Shown piece after piece: positions 15,411 to 22,363 of a stretch of 39,999 nt of DNA. The position numbers and the translations under genes are program-made. Numbering within the stretch: position 1 is the stretch's first letter; each line of letters opens with the position of its first letter. Under the pieces are notes generated by a model. That model was not told the origin of the DNA and did no database searches. It worked only from the letters and a program-made list of their open reading frames with translations. This DNA comes from a virus: IMG/VR virus record IMGVR_UViG_3300023174_000011, positions 1 to 39,999 of that record; one strand, 5' to 3'.

Positions 15411-15595
15411 TATTTGTAGCCTCCGCCAGCCTTCTTGTATTGAATAGCAAGCAACTGTGCTTTACGAGCAGACCATTCACCAGGGTCTCCACCCTTAGAG
15501 CCAGCCTTAATTTTTTTAAACAAAGAAGCACGCATAGTTGGCTTTGTGTAATTGCCAGCAGCATTAACTGTAGATTTTTTCTTAGCAGCAGCCAT
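15410..15595 (-). CDS. Small basic virion-region protein (61 aa)
   Basis: A 61-residue basic protein (MAAAKKKSTVNAAGNYTKP, RASLFKKIKAGSKGG, WSARKAQLLAIQYKKAGGGYK). The C-terminal WSARKAQ...KKAGGGY block recurs in aquatic phages next to DUF5872-like genes. It is likely a minor virion or DNA-condensing protein. It is coupled to both neighbours by overlapping start and stop. Confidence 0.68.
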   Translation of the reverse strand: MAAAKKKSTVNAAGNYTKPTMRASLFKKIKAGSKGGDPGEWSARKAQLLAIQYKKAGGGYK

Positions 15596-15897
15596 TATTT
15601 TTTACCTTTGTTACGCTTGCTAATTGCAGCAGCCTTTGCCTTAGCATCTGACTTTGAAGATGCCCCCCACGCTTGAAGCGATAGCAACAAGCGGGTAGGG
15701 TCACCATTAGGTTTACGTTCTGGTCCAGGCATACCACCCATGCGGGCAAGGAAACTTGCTCTGCGTGGATTGTCACCAGATTTGACAGGTGCTTTCAGAT
15801 TAGAGCCTTGAGCCTTAGCAGATGCACGTCCCTTTGCATTAAGTCCGCCTGCTGGATTCTTACCTTCTTTACGTTGCCATGCTGGTGATTTAGCCAT
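15595..15897 (-). CDS. DUF6321-like basic protein (100 aa)
   Basis: A 100-residue protein with AWQRKEGKNPAGGLNAKGRAS, DNPRRASFLARMGGMPGP, PTRLLLSLQAWGASSKSDA and a Lys-rich tail. I recognise this block order from a conserved aquatic-phage family (DUF6321-like, from memory). The RRASFLARM stretch and basic charge suggest nucleic acid or head association. It starts directly after the stop of the 53-residue gene. Confidence 0.68.
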   Translation of the reverse strand: MAKSPAWQRKEGKNPAGGLNAKGRASAKAQGSNLKAPVKSGDNPRRASFLARMGGMPGPERKPNGDPTRLLLSLQAWGASSKSDAKAKAAAISKRNKGKK

Positions 15898-16059
15898 TTA
15901 CTTTCCCTTAACCTTTTTCAAATTAGGATTTGCTTTCTTTGCTGCTGGGCTTGCCTTGCGTGTAGAGGATGCGAGGATTGCACCAGCAGACTTCATTGAT
16001 ACACCGCTCTTCTTTGCGATGCTCTTCTGTGCGGCTTTGAAGCCCATACCCTTTGGCAT
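15898..16059 (-). CDS. Small basic protein (53 aa)
   Basis: A 53-residue ORF from the ATG at 16059 to a TAA at 15900-15898, coupled to both neighbours. The sequence PKGMGFKAAQKSIAKKSGVS, AGAILASSTRKASPAAKKANPNLKKV is strongly basic, with a possible short helix-turn-helix-like segment (IAKKSGVSMKSAGAILASS) that may instead be a simple helix. No family is recognised. It is easily missed because a longer overlapping open frame occupies the same strand. Confidence 0.7.
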   Translation of the reverse strand: MPKGMGFKAAQKSIAKKSGVSMKSAGAILASSTRKASPAAKKANPNLKKVKGK

Positions 16060-16340
16060 TACTTCTGCTTGCCATTCTTGTCGTAACGTCTTCCTTGTAG
16101 GATTGCTCCCATTGCTTGACCAAACTCAGCCTTAGCCTTGTTGTCTTTAGACTTGCCACCCATGACAACACCTTTGCTGGTTTGTCTTGGTGTGTTTTTT
16201 GCAGCATCTGCATCAAGAATGTCTTTAACAGCAGCCTTGGCATACTGTCCAGTTTCTTTTACTGCATTTGTAAAATAACCAATTGGGCGATAGAGAGCGT
16301 TCATCTTTGAACGATCTTCTGCTGAGTTACGGTTAGCCAT
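16059..16340 (-). CDS. Small YRP...LQGRRY protein, copy A (93 aa)
   Basis: A 93-residue protein: ALYRPIGYFTNAVKETGQYAK, an Ala/Lys helix, and the ending GAILQGRRYDKNGKQK. The gene after the terminase (29930-30184) has the same plan, with IYRPFKAVGKAINRY and the ending GAALQGRRYNSSGKQVK, so the two are likely paralogs. The conserved C-terminal tag might bind a common partner such as capsid or portal (inference). The start overlaps the neighbouring stop region. Confidence 0.68.
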   Translation of the reverse strand: MANRNSAEDRSKMNALYRPIGYFTNAVKETGQYAKAAVKDILDADAAKNTPRQTSKGVVMGGKSKDNKAKAEFGQAMGAILQGRRYDKNGKQK

Positions 16341-16342
16341 AA

Positions 16343-16576
16343 TTAAATCTTGCTTCCGCCTGAAGGCTGTGTGTAGATGCCTTGGATTAGTTGAGCAGGA
16401 CCATTAGGAGTTCCGCCACCTGCACGTGGTGCAGACATTGGTGCAGCACCTGGTGCTACTCCACCCATAAAGTCAGCCTTGTTTACAGATGATGTATCTG
16501 TAGCAGCCTTGCGTACCTTTGCTGGAACAGTTAGTCCTGCACCAGTTACGTTGCTATTCATATATTCGTTAGCCAT
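16343..16576 (-). CDS. Hypothetical protein, Ala/Gly/Pro-rich (77 aa)
   Basis: A 77-residue protein of low complexity (GVAPGAAPMSAPRAGGGTPNGPAQ) with an N-terminal NSNVTGAGLTVPAKVRKA block. It is probably flexible or disordered and lies in the run of small late proteins between capsid and tail genes. No family is recognised. Confidence 0.6.
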   Translation of the reverse strand: MANEYMNSNVTGAGLTVPAKVRKAATDTSSVNKADFMGGVAPGAAPMSAPRAGGGTPNGPAQLIQGIYTQPSGGSKI

Positions 16577-16578
16577 TT

Positions 16579-16764
16579 TTATTTTCCTTTTCCGTATGGT
16601 GCTGGAACATTCCAGCCTTTGATGACCGATGCATCTGATTCATGCAGTTCTTGTCCACCAACCTGTGATGCACCCATGTATGAAGGTGCAACGTGCTTGG
16701 TGTTTGTACGTACTGCTGCGTCAATAGTTACTGCTGTGTCTCCACAGCCACATTGTGTACACAT
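16579..16764 (-). CDS. Small CxxCxC protein (61 aa)
   Basis: A 61-residue protein opening MCTQCGCGDTAVTIDA, with three Cys in a CxxCxC pattern, then a mainly polar chain ending WNVPAPYGKGK. The three Cys suggest a metal or redox site. It is a late gene two bases from each neighbour. No family is recognised. Confidence 0.62.
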   Translation of the reverse strand: MCTQCGCGDTAVTIDAAVRTNTKHVAPSYMGASQVGGQELHESDASVIKGWNVPAPYGKGK

Positions 16765-16766
16765 AA

Positions 16767-16967
16767 TTACTTGCTCTTCTTCTTCATGATCTTTGCACGT
16801 AGTGCAGTATCCATCTTCATGTCAGCCTTAGCGGATGGCTTCTTTTTGTCCATCTTTACATCAGCCTTCTTGAATGCAGCCTTTTGTCCAGGCTTCATGC
16901 CCTTCATCATCTTTGCGTCTTGCTTCTTATCTGCTTTAGCAGACATGCTCATACCCATTGCAGCCAT
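16767..16967 (-). CDS. Lys/Met/Ala-rich basic protein (66 aa)
   Basis: A 66-residue protein made almost only of Lys, Ala, Met and Asp (MAAMGMSMSAKADKKQDAKM, then repeats like KADVKMDKKKPSAKADMKMD). This histone-tail-like composition suggests DNA binding inside the head or a disordered virion protein. The start overlaps the upstream stop. No family is recognised. Confidence 0.6.
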   Translation of the reverse strand: MAAMGMSMSAKADKKQDAKMMKGMKPGQKAAFKKADVKMDKKKPSAKADMKMDTALRAKIMKKKSK

Positions 16968-17410
16968 TAGATTTGTCCTATCTCTTTCATTACAGACACG
17001 GTGTCTTTGTTTATGTCTTTGGCTTTCGGCATCTTTCCTGCGTCATAAGGTTTGTTTAAAACCTCTGATGCTTTCAGAGCCTTCTCAACGACTGCACGAT
17101 TAGTGCCTTCAGGTTGTACACCTTGAGCACGGGCATCCTTATAGAAAGCCAATTCTTTATCCCACTTCTTTTGCGTGGTACCACTGGCAACAATGTTGCC
17201 TGCTGCATCTCCAGTTGCAAGTTGCAGTCCTTTAGCCTTACAGCCAAAACAATCTTCATCACACATAGTGTGGTCAATTGAAATGTCTTCATACTCAAAT
17301 GGTTTATCTGCTGTTATTTTACATAACACGCAACCCCAAAGGGTTGCCATAAAGTCATGGTCTGCGTTGAATCCCCATTCAAGCACCTTGCTAATATGTT
17401 GGTGCTCCAT
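16967..17410 (-). CDS. Cys-containing hypothetical protein (147 aa)
   Basis: A 147-residue protein with an N-terminal His/Cys region: H3, H5, WGCVLC, HTMCDEDCFGCKAKG (six Cys within residues 25-65). A Lys-rich helical C-terminal half follows. The Cys/His set could hold one or two zinc ions. It follows the capsid gene region, coupled by overlap at 17410. The role is unknown. Confidence 0.65.
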   Translation of the reverse strand: MEHQHISKVLEWGFNADHDFMATLWGCVLCKITADKPFEYEDISIDHTMCDEDCFGCKAKGLQLATGDAAGNIVASGTTQKKWDKELAFYKDARAQGVQPEGTNRAVVEKALKASEVLNKPYDAGKMPKAKDINKDTVSVMKEIGQI

Positions 17411-17670
17411 TAAACCGCCCTTACGTTTGCCCCGTATCCTGCATTTGTTAACTCTGTATAAACACCTTGGCTTATTTCATGTTCATGCCCACCAAGATAA
17501 AACAGTTCTGCTTCTTTAATTACATCTTCAGTTGGAAATGAAGTTGTAGTCCATACGCCGTTATTGCGCATGAGACTAAGACCACGTGTCAAACGATAGC
17601 GAATAAACAAACGTCCTCCGCCTGCTGGACCATATTCCTCTGTAGGAGGTGTTAAGTAATACTTAGTCAT
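17410..17670 (-). CDS. Hypothetical protein downstream of capsid (86 aa)
   Basis: The ATG at 17670, placed after an aaggagcc site, is preferred over a longer reading from 17694. The 86-residue product begins TKYYLTPPTEEYGPAGGGRLF and ends NAGYGANVRAV. It is a likely beta-rich head-completion or connector candidate because of its position right after the major capsid gene. No family is recognised. Confidence 0.65.
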   Translation of the reverse strand: MTKYYLTPPTEEYGPAGGGRLFIRYRLTRGLSLMRNNGVWTTTSFPTEDVIKEAELFYLGGHEHEISQGVYTELTNAGYGANVRAV

Positions 17671-17682
17671 TAGGCTCCTTAG

Positions 17683-17726
17683 TTGACTTACCACAAGGCA
17701 GGGATTGCTCCCTGCCCTGCAGTCAA
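17683..17726 (-). terminator. Hairpin just downstream of the capsid gene
   Basis: An 8-pair stem (ggcaggga 17697-17704 with tccctgcc 17709-17716) closes a 4-base loop. An outer ttgact/agtcaa pair (17683-17688 and 17721-17726) extends it. It begins eight bases after the capsid stop. No strong T run follows on the minus strand, so it may be a partial terminator or an mRNA-end stabiliser that raises capsid expression over downstream genes. Confidence 0.6.
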
Positions 17727-17733
17727 TTAACTA

Positions 17734-18900
17734 TTAGTAGTTGATTGAAGATGAAGTCTCAACGCGGTAAAGCGCTTCTTCACGGTAACGAGCGAAGCCA
17801 AGAACGCCGTACCATCCAAGTGGACGGTGACGCATTAACTTGTCAACAACTGGTCCGATAACTACATGTGGCTCTTCGGCAACGGCTTCAGCCAATGCTT
17901 GCTGTCCAGCAAAGTAGGTATTGAACACGCGTGTTTCGTGTGTGAATGTAACTGATGTACCAGATGTAACCTGAGTTGCAATAGTCAAGTCAATTGTTAC
18001 AGTTGTTCCACTGATTGCTGTTACTTGTGAGTTTGTAGGAATATTAGTTCCTGCAACCAAGTCACCAACAAGAATTCCTGATGATGATGTAACAGTAAGA
18101 GTTGTAGCACCAACTGCAGATGATGCAGAAGTTGTTGTTGTAGATGTTGACTTAGCAGCACCTACTACATCGTTGTACAGACGTGGTGATTCAACATAGA
18201 ATGCACCTTCGTATGTACCAATTTCGCCTGCCCAGATTGAGTTAGCATCTGAGTATTCGTGTGGCTGACGCCATGAACCAACACCAGTTTCAGCACGAAG
18301 ATCGTGTGAAACTTCTGGGTGGATACCTGCCCAGTAAAGTGAACCCTTACGTGGGATAGCCTTGTTAGCACGCAACTTAGCAGTTGCCTTACGAGCAAGT
18401 GCTGAGGTGAATGTGTCAGAAGATGTTAGTGTTGCTGTTGAAGTACGTGTTCCACCGTAGAGAGCGTTGTCTCCACCGCGTAGTACTGTCTGAGCAACAT
18501 CATCAATTGAGTCTGCCATGTTGAACGCAATTACGTTAGCAACGGCTGGGTCTACATCAGCAAGGCTGAATAGTTCCAAAGCACGTGTAACAAGAACTGC
18601 ATTACCATACTCAGCAAGAGTAATGGTTGTGTATGTTGGTGTAGCCATTGCTACTGCATCTGGGTCTGTGGTTTCTGTAAGAGTTGAAGTAACCTTTGTA
18701 AGGTCAACGTAACGCTGCAAAACAACTGATGAACCAGGGATGCTTTGACGTGCAGGAGTCTTATCAGACACTGAACGGATTAGTGGTTGAGCACGTAGTG
18801 CGAACTCGATTAGACGGTCATACGCCTTTTGTACGAGACCAGCACCACCAACAGTACCTCCGAGAGAGGTTGAGCCTGTGGTTGTATATGCATTAGCCAT
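17734..18900 (-). CDS. Major capsid protein (N4-gp56-like)
   Basis: A 388-residue major capsid protein resembling the N4-gp56 family. The N-terminal part reads AYDRLIEFALRAQPLIRSVSDKTPARQSIPGSSVVLQRY-like (26-64). A spine helix FNMADSIDDVAQTVLRG and the P-domain GSLYWAGIHPEVSHDLRAETGVGSW follow. Residues about 250-321 are a Ser/Thr-rich beta insert (VGATTLTVTSSSGILVGDLVAG) that interrupts the fold and is probably a surface-exposed domain. The ATG follows a near-perfect aaggaggt ribosome site, fitting very high expression. The scaffold gene lies directly upstream. Confidence 0.9.
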   Translation of the reverse strand: MANAYTTTGSTSLGGTVGGAGLVQKAYDRLIEFALRAQPLIRSVSDKTPARQSIPGSSVVLQRYVDLTKVTSTLTETTDPDAVAMATPTYTTITLAEYGNAVLVTRALELFSLADVDPAVANVIAFNMADSIDDVAQTVLRGGDNALYGGTRTSTATLTSSDTFTSALARKATAKLRANKAIPRKGSLYWAGIHPEVSHDLRAETGVGSWRQPHEYSDANSIWAGEIGTYEGAFYVESPRLYNDVVGAAKSTSTTTTSASSAVGATTLTVTSSSGILVGDLVAGTNIPTNSQVTAISGTTVTIDLTIATQVTSGTSVTFTHETRVFNTYFAGQQALAEAVAEEPHVVIGPVVDKLMRHRPLGWYGVLGFARYREEALYRVETSSSINY

Positions 18901-18902
18901 TT

Positions 18903-18912
18903 ATTGCACCTC
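18903..18912 (-). promoter_or_regulatory. Strong ribosome binding site of the capsid gene
   Basis: On the minus strand aaggaggt lies about seven bases before the capsid ATG. It is the fullest match to the 16S tail seen in the late operon, consistent with the high output expected for the capsid. Confidence 0.75.
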
Positions 18913-18939
18913 CTTATGAGGGGTTAGATTTCGGTTGAG

Positions 18940-19416
18940 TTAAAATTCGCCCGACTGAATCATTGCTATAATCTCTTCTGCACTAGCAGCATTGTTGAGA
19001 CGTAGTAGTGAGTCAGCAGCGCGGTCAGGGGTGATAGCGCCCTGAGTTACAATGTCTTGCTGGCGTAATGCCGCACGATCAATTGTATTTTCTGGCTGTG
19101 ACTGTGGTTGAATGCCAAAGATGTCTGCGTTGTCATCAATCCAATTGGATACAGATTCTTCGTTTACATCTTGTATTTCATTCATCATTAGTCGTGCAGC
19201 CTTGGGGCTAACGCCCTTGCTTTCTAGGACTTTCTTAATGACGGATTCACGTTGAGCCTTGTTGAATAAATCAAGTTGGTCTGTTAAATCTTTGATACGT
19301 TTCTCATCAGCACGCTTGGCTTTACGTAACTTTTTAAGTAAGTCACTTCCATCCATAGGTGTATCAGTAGTGTCCATATCTTCGTCTTCGTCTTCGTCCC
19401 AGTAATTGTTGCTCAT
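18940..19416 (-). CDS. Capsid scaffolding protein
   Basis: A 158-residue acidic, helical protein placed directly before the capsid gene, the usual location of a scaffold. It has an Asp/Glu N-terminus (WDEDEDEDMDTTD), a long charged coiled-coil-like helix (LLKKLRKAKRADEKRIKDLTDQ), and a C-terminal helix (ASAEEIIAMIQSGEF) that could contact capsid subunits. It is assigned by size, composition and position, not by a sequence signature. Confidence 0.75.
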   Translation of the reverse strand: MSNNYWDEDEDEDMDTTDTPMDGSDLLKKLRKAKRADEKRIKDLTDQLDLFNKAQRESVIKKVLESKGVSPKAARLMMNEIQDVNEESVSNWIDDNADIFGIQPQSQPENTIDRAALRQQDIVTQGAITPDRAADSLLRLNNAASAEEIIAMIQSGEF

Positions 19417-19544
19417 AGCAACCGTCCTCCCATATATCGTTAGTTGATTTCGCAGACCTCAGTTCTATGTTGGGGAACATAGGCTGGCTTCTACTCCCAG
19501 TCTGTACACCGTGTAGGGCTGGTGGGTCTACACGGGATTCTTAT
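19417..19544 (-). promoter_or_regulatory. Late-operon intergenic gap with two hairpins
   Basis: This is the largest gap (128 bases) in an otherwise gapless late operon. It holds two perfect hairpins: ctatgtt/aacatag (19465-19471 and 19476-19482, loop gggg) and ccgtgta/tacacgg (19509-19515 and 19529-19535). It precedes the scaffold and capsid genes. It may be an internal promoter, a processing site or an attenuator that lets the capsid genes be expressed apart from the upstream genes. No clear -10/-35 pair is evident by eye. Confidence 0.55.
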
Positions 19545-21170
19545 TTAGAACTTGCCTTGTACGCTACGTACTAAGCCTGAGCCTTGGCTAATGCCAGTTT
19601 CACCTTGGAATGAAGCACGTTCTAGCGACTTGAGTCGCTTACGCTTTACTGCTGCATCTTGATTGCCCTTAAGAAATTCTGCTTCACCAGTTGCTTGGTC
19701 ATACTTAATACCAGTCTCACCGTAGATGTCGCCAAGTTTTTGTGTTGTAGGCAAAGCCTCTTTAATTTCTGAGTAACCCTGAACAGCGGCAGCCCTGTCA
19801 ATGCCAAACTTAGCAAGTTCAGTTGCTGATGCCATGCTTGTCTCAAGACCCTGAGCAACTGCGGCACTACCAATTTCAGCAGAAGTAACTTTTTCTTCCA
19901 ACTTAGACAAGGTATCGGCTGGGCTAAGAAAGTAAGCAACCAAGTCAGCATCTGTAAGATTAGGATAAAACTTTTTAAATAATTCTTTAGTCATAGCATC
20001 TGCATTCATAACACGATCACTTGCTAATTTAATGCGACTCTTAAACTCTGGTCCAGCAAGATCATTGCCCATATATTTAGCAAACATTGCTTCATTCTTT
20101 GTGCGATCAGTGCTAAGCATGTTACCTAAACCATAAGCACGCAAAGTATTTGCGTATGAATCTTCTAATTCAAGATAGGCTGCTTCGGATATAACATTAA
20201 GTCCTGCAGTTTTACGCAATGTATTACCATAAAAACGTTTGTTGTATTCTTCTGATTGCTTAAGAAGCAATACAGTTTCATTAGGACCTTTGCCTTGTTT
20301 CATGTATTCAGAAATTTTGCCAGCAAGAGACCCTAATCCATATGAATCAAACAAGTCTTGCAATTGAGCAAACGCATCCATGCGTGCCAGTTCAGCATCA
20401 GATGGACCTTCTAAGGTTACTCGTCCACCACCAGCAGGGTCATTAAAATCAGCCATGCTTTTTGCAACAGCACCCGAAGTTGTTCCACCTTTTACTCCAG
20501 CCTTGTAATCACTACCATTCCATGAACCTGTGTAAGGCTTGCCATCAAGAAGAAGTACACCAGTCTTGGAATCAAATGTGTAATTACCTGGTATCTGCGC
20601 TGCAGAAAAACCTGAGTTGCCTAACCCTTCATTAGTATCTAAGCCGCTAATAGCGGCTTGTTGTTCTGGAGTTAATTTATCAAACTCAACATTAGTAAGT
20701 TCTGTGCGATCACCATCAGCATCTACTGCATAAGATGAAGTATCCATGCCTGCTGCTGCATCAATTGATGCTTGAAAATTATCTACCTCAGCAGTAGGAG
20801 TAGGTGTAGGCGTAGGAGTTACAATTGGTGTAGGGGTTGGCGTTGGAGTAGGAGTAACAACTGGCGGATTTGCTGCAGCATAAGCAGCATTTGCTGCTGC
20901 TATACCAGCGGGACTTAAAGCATATGCTTTCTTTTCTTCTGCTATAAGTCTTGCTGCATTCTGCGCATCATTTGGTCCAGCAGGTGCTGGAGTAGATGCG
21001 GCAGGTGTTGTTGGTGTTGGTTTAGCAGTAATAACTACTTGTCCAGGTTTAATAAGATTTGGATTAGTAATCTGTGGATTAAGTTTAATTAATGCAGACA
21101 GACTTATACCAGCCTTGGCAGCAATTGCGCTAAGGGTATCACCCTTTTTAACTGTTACTGTATTTGCCAT
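19545..21170 (-). CDS. LysM-containing virion/ejection protein (541 aa)
   Basis: A 541-residue protein with an N-terminal LysM domain (VTVKKGDTLSAIAAKAGISL...NPNLIKPGQVVI, residues 4-48), which binds peptidoglycan. A Pro/Thr linker with tandem PT units (104-127) follows, then a long mostly helical part. No catalytic motif is seen. The position after two other large proteins and before the scaffold suggests a virion-internal or ejected protein that contacts the cell wall on entry. The start is coupled to the upstream stop (TGATG at 21172-21168). Confidence 0.72.
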   Translation of the reverse strand: MANTVTVKKGDTLSAIAAKAGISLSALIKLNPQITNPNLIKPGQVVITAKPTPTTPAASTPAPAGPNDAQNAARLIAEEKKAYALSPAGIAAANAAYAAANPPVVTPTPTPTPTPIVTPTPTPTPTAEVDNFQASIDAAAGMDTSSYAVDADGDRTELTNVEFDKLTPEQQAAISGLDTNEGLGNSGFSAAQIPGNYTFDSKTGVLLLDGKPYTGSWNGSDYKAGVKGGTTSGAVAKSMADFNDPAGGGRVTLEGPSDAELARMDAFAQLQDLFDSYGLGSLAGKISEYMKQGKGPNETVLLLKQSEEYNKRFYGNTLRKTAGLNVISEAAYLELEDSYANTLRAYGLGNMLSTDRTKNEAMFAKYMGNDLAGPEFKSRIKLASDRVMNADAMTKELFKKFYPNLTDADLVAYFLSPADTLSKLEEKVTSAEIGSAAVAQGLETSMASATELAKFGIDRAAAVQGYSEIKEALPTTQKLGDIYGETGIKYDQATGEAEFLKGNQDAAVKRKRLKSLERASFQGETGISQGSGLVRSVQGKF

Positions 21171-22363
21171 CAGGTCATCAATCCAAACGCTCTAAGGACG
21201 GTTTGTGCATAGTCAGCAGCAGTTTCATGTGCTGCTTTAGTCTTGCCGTAACGTGGGTCTTGGTACATTTTCTTTTGAAAATCACCAAGACTCATAAGAC
21301 TTGGACCACTAATAGCCTCAAAGATGTCTTTATCTTCTGATGGGTCTTTAATGTTTATCTGTGGTAATTCAAGAATCTTGCTCTTGTATTCAGCATAAGT
21401 ATCAATAACATCTTTAACTGTTCCACCTGCTTGAATGTGGCTAGTCAATGGCTTATAAAATAATGCTGCTTGTTGTTTAATCTTTTCTTTTTCAGCAGCC
21501 AAACCATCAGCACTAAGCATGTTCTGTGCAGCACTTAAGAAATAACCACTACTCTTTGGCATTCCCATTACGGCTGCATATTGCTGTAGATCATTAATGT
21601 TCTGAGCAGCCTTGCTGCCAGTAGCAAGCAACTTGTCAACATCCATATTAGCAAGCAATGGTTTGACAACTTTTGCTGCAGTTAGCAAACGCTCTGGGTC
21701 TCCTAGTCTGCCACCAACAACTGTTTGAGTAGAGATTTTGCCAGTAGCATCAGTGGTAGTAGTTACCTTCTGAGTAGAAGCAGTTTCTTGCTTATGAATG
21801 TCATCATAGTATGATTGCTTTTGCTCATCAGTTGCTGGTTGACCAAGCCAATCTTTAAGATACTCATCAATCTCTACATCTGTTTCAGCCTTAGTTGACA
21901 GAACAGTAGTAGTATCTTTTTCGGTACCAGCCTTAGATGTACTAGCACTACCACTACCTGCATTATAGCCAGCAAGGAATGTGTTAAAAGGAACAAAGTC
22001 TTTCTTATTATTATATGCATAGTTCTGTACATTTTGAATGCCTTGAACACTAATAGCACTATCTAAACCAGCAACATAATCATTGTTATTAAATTGCTCT
22101 TGAGTAATAAAGTTAGACTTAAGTAAGGCTTTCTTAAGTGCTTCTATTCCACCATACTTGGCTTTGTATTCGCTAATAAATGCTTGACGAGCATTTGCTA
22201 AACTATCATAAATTTTATATTTAATATCTTTGCCACTACCAGTAACAAATACATATACTTCACCAGTAGCATCTGCTACATACTTGCGACCATAAGCACT
22301 AACAATTTTGTATTTAGCATCTTTACCTAGAAAGTCTGCGTCACTTGCAGTTGTATCTGCCAC
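21170..22363 (-). CDS. Putative ejection/internal virion protein (397 aa, GTG start)
   Basis: A 397-residue protein from a GTG at 22363 that overlaps the giant gene's TAG and follows a consensus aggagg site. It has a small N-terminal beta part (YKIVSAYGRKYVADATGEVYVFVTGSG), then helices (ALKKALLKSNFITQEQFNN), a Ser/Thr-rich disordered middle (about 130-225), and a helical C-terminus (GDFQKKMYQDPRYGKTKAAH). No family is recognised. The grouping with the giant and the LysM protein suggests a three-part ejection or inner-core set (inference). Confidence 0.65.
   Translation of the reverse strand: MADTTASDADFLGKDAKYKIVSAYGRKYVADATGEVYVFVTGSGKDIKYKIYDSLANARQAFISEYKAKYGGIEALKKALLKSNFITQEQFNNNDYVAGLDSAISVQGIQNVQNYAYNNKKDFVPFNTFLAGYNAGSGSASTSKAGTEKDTTTVLSTKAETDVEIDEYLKDWLGQPATDEQKQSYYDDIHKQETASTQKVTTTTDATGKISTQTVVGGRLGDPERLLTAAKVVKPLLANMDVDKLLATGSKAAQNINDLQQYAAVMGMPKSSGYFLSAAQNMLSADGLAAEKEKIKQQAALFYKPLTSHIQAGGTVKDVIDTYAEYKSKILELPQINIKDPSEDKDIFEAISGPSLMSLGDFQKKMYQDPRYGKTKAAHETAADYAQTVLRAFGLMT

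Noticed and set aside
15923-16243. 106-residue minus-strand frame
   Set aside because: Overlaps two better-supported coupled genes (15898-16059 and 16059-16340) in another frame and lacks domain-like sequence.
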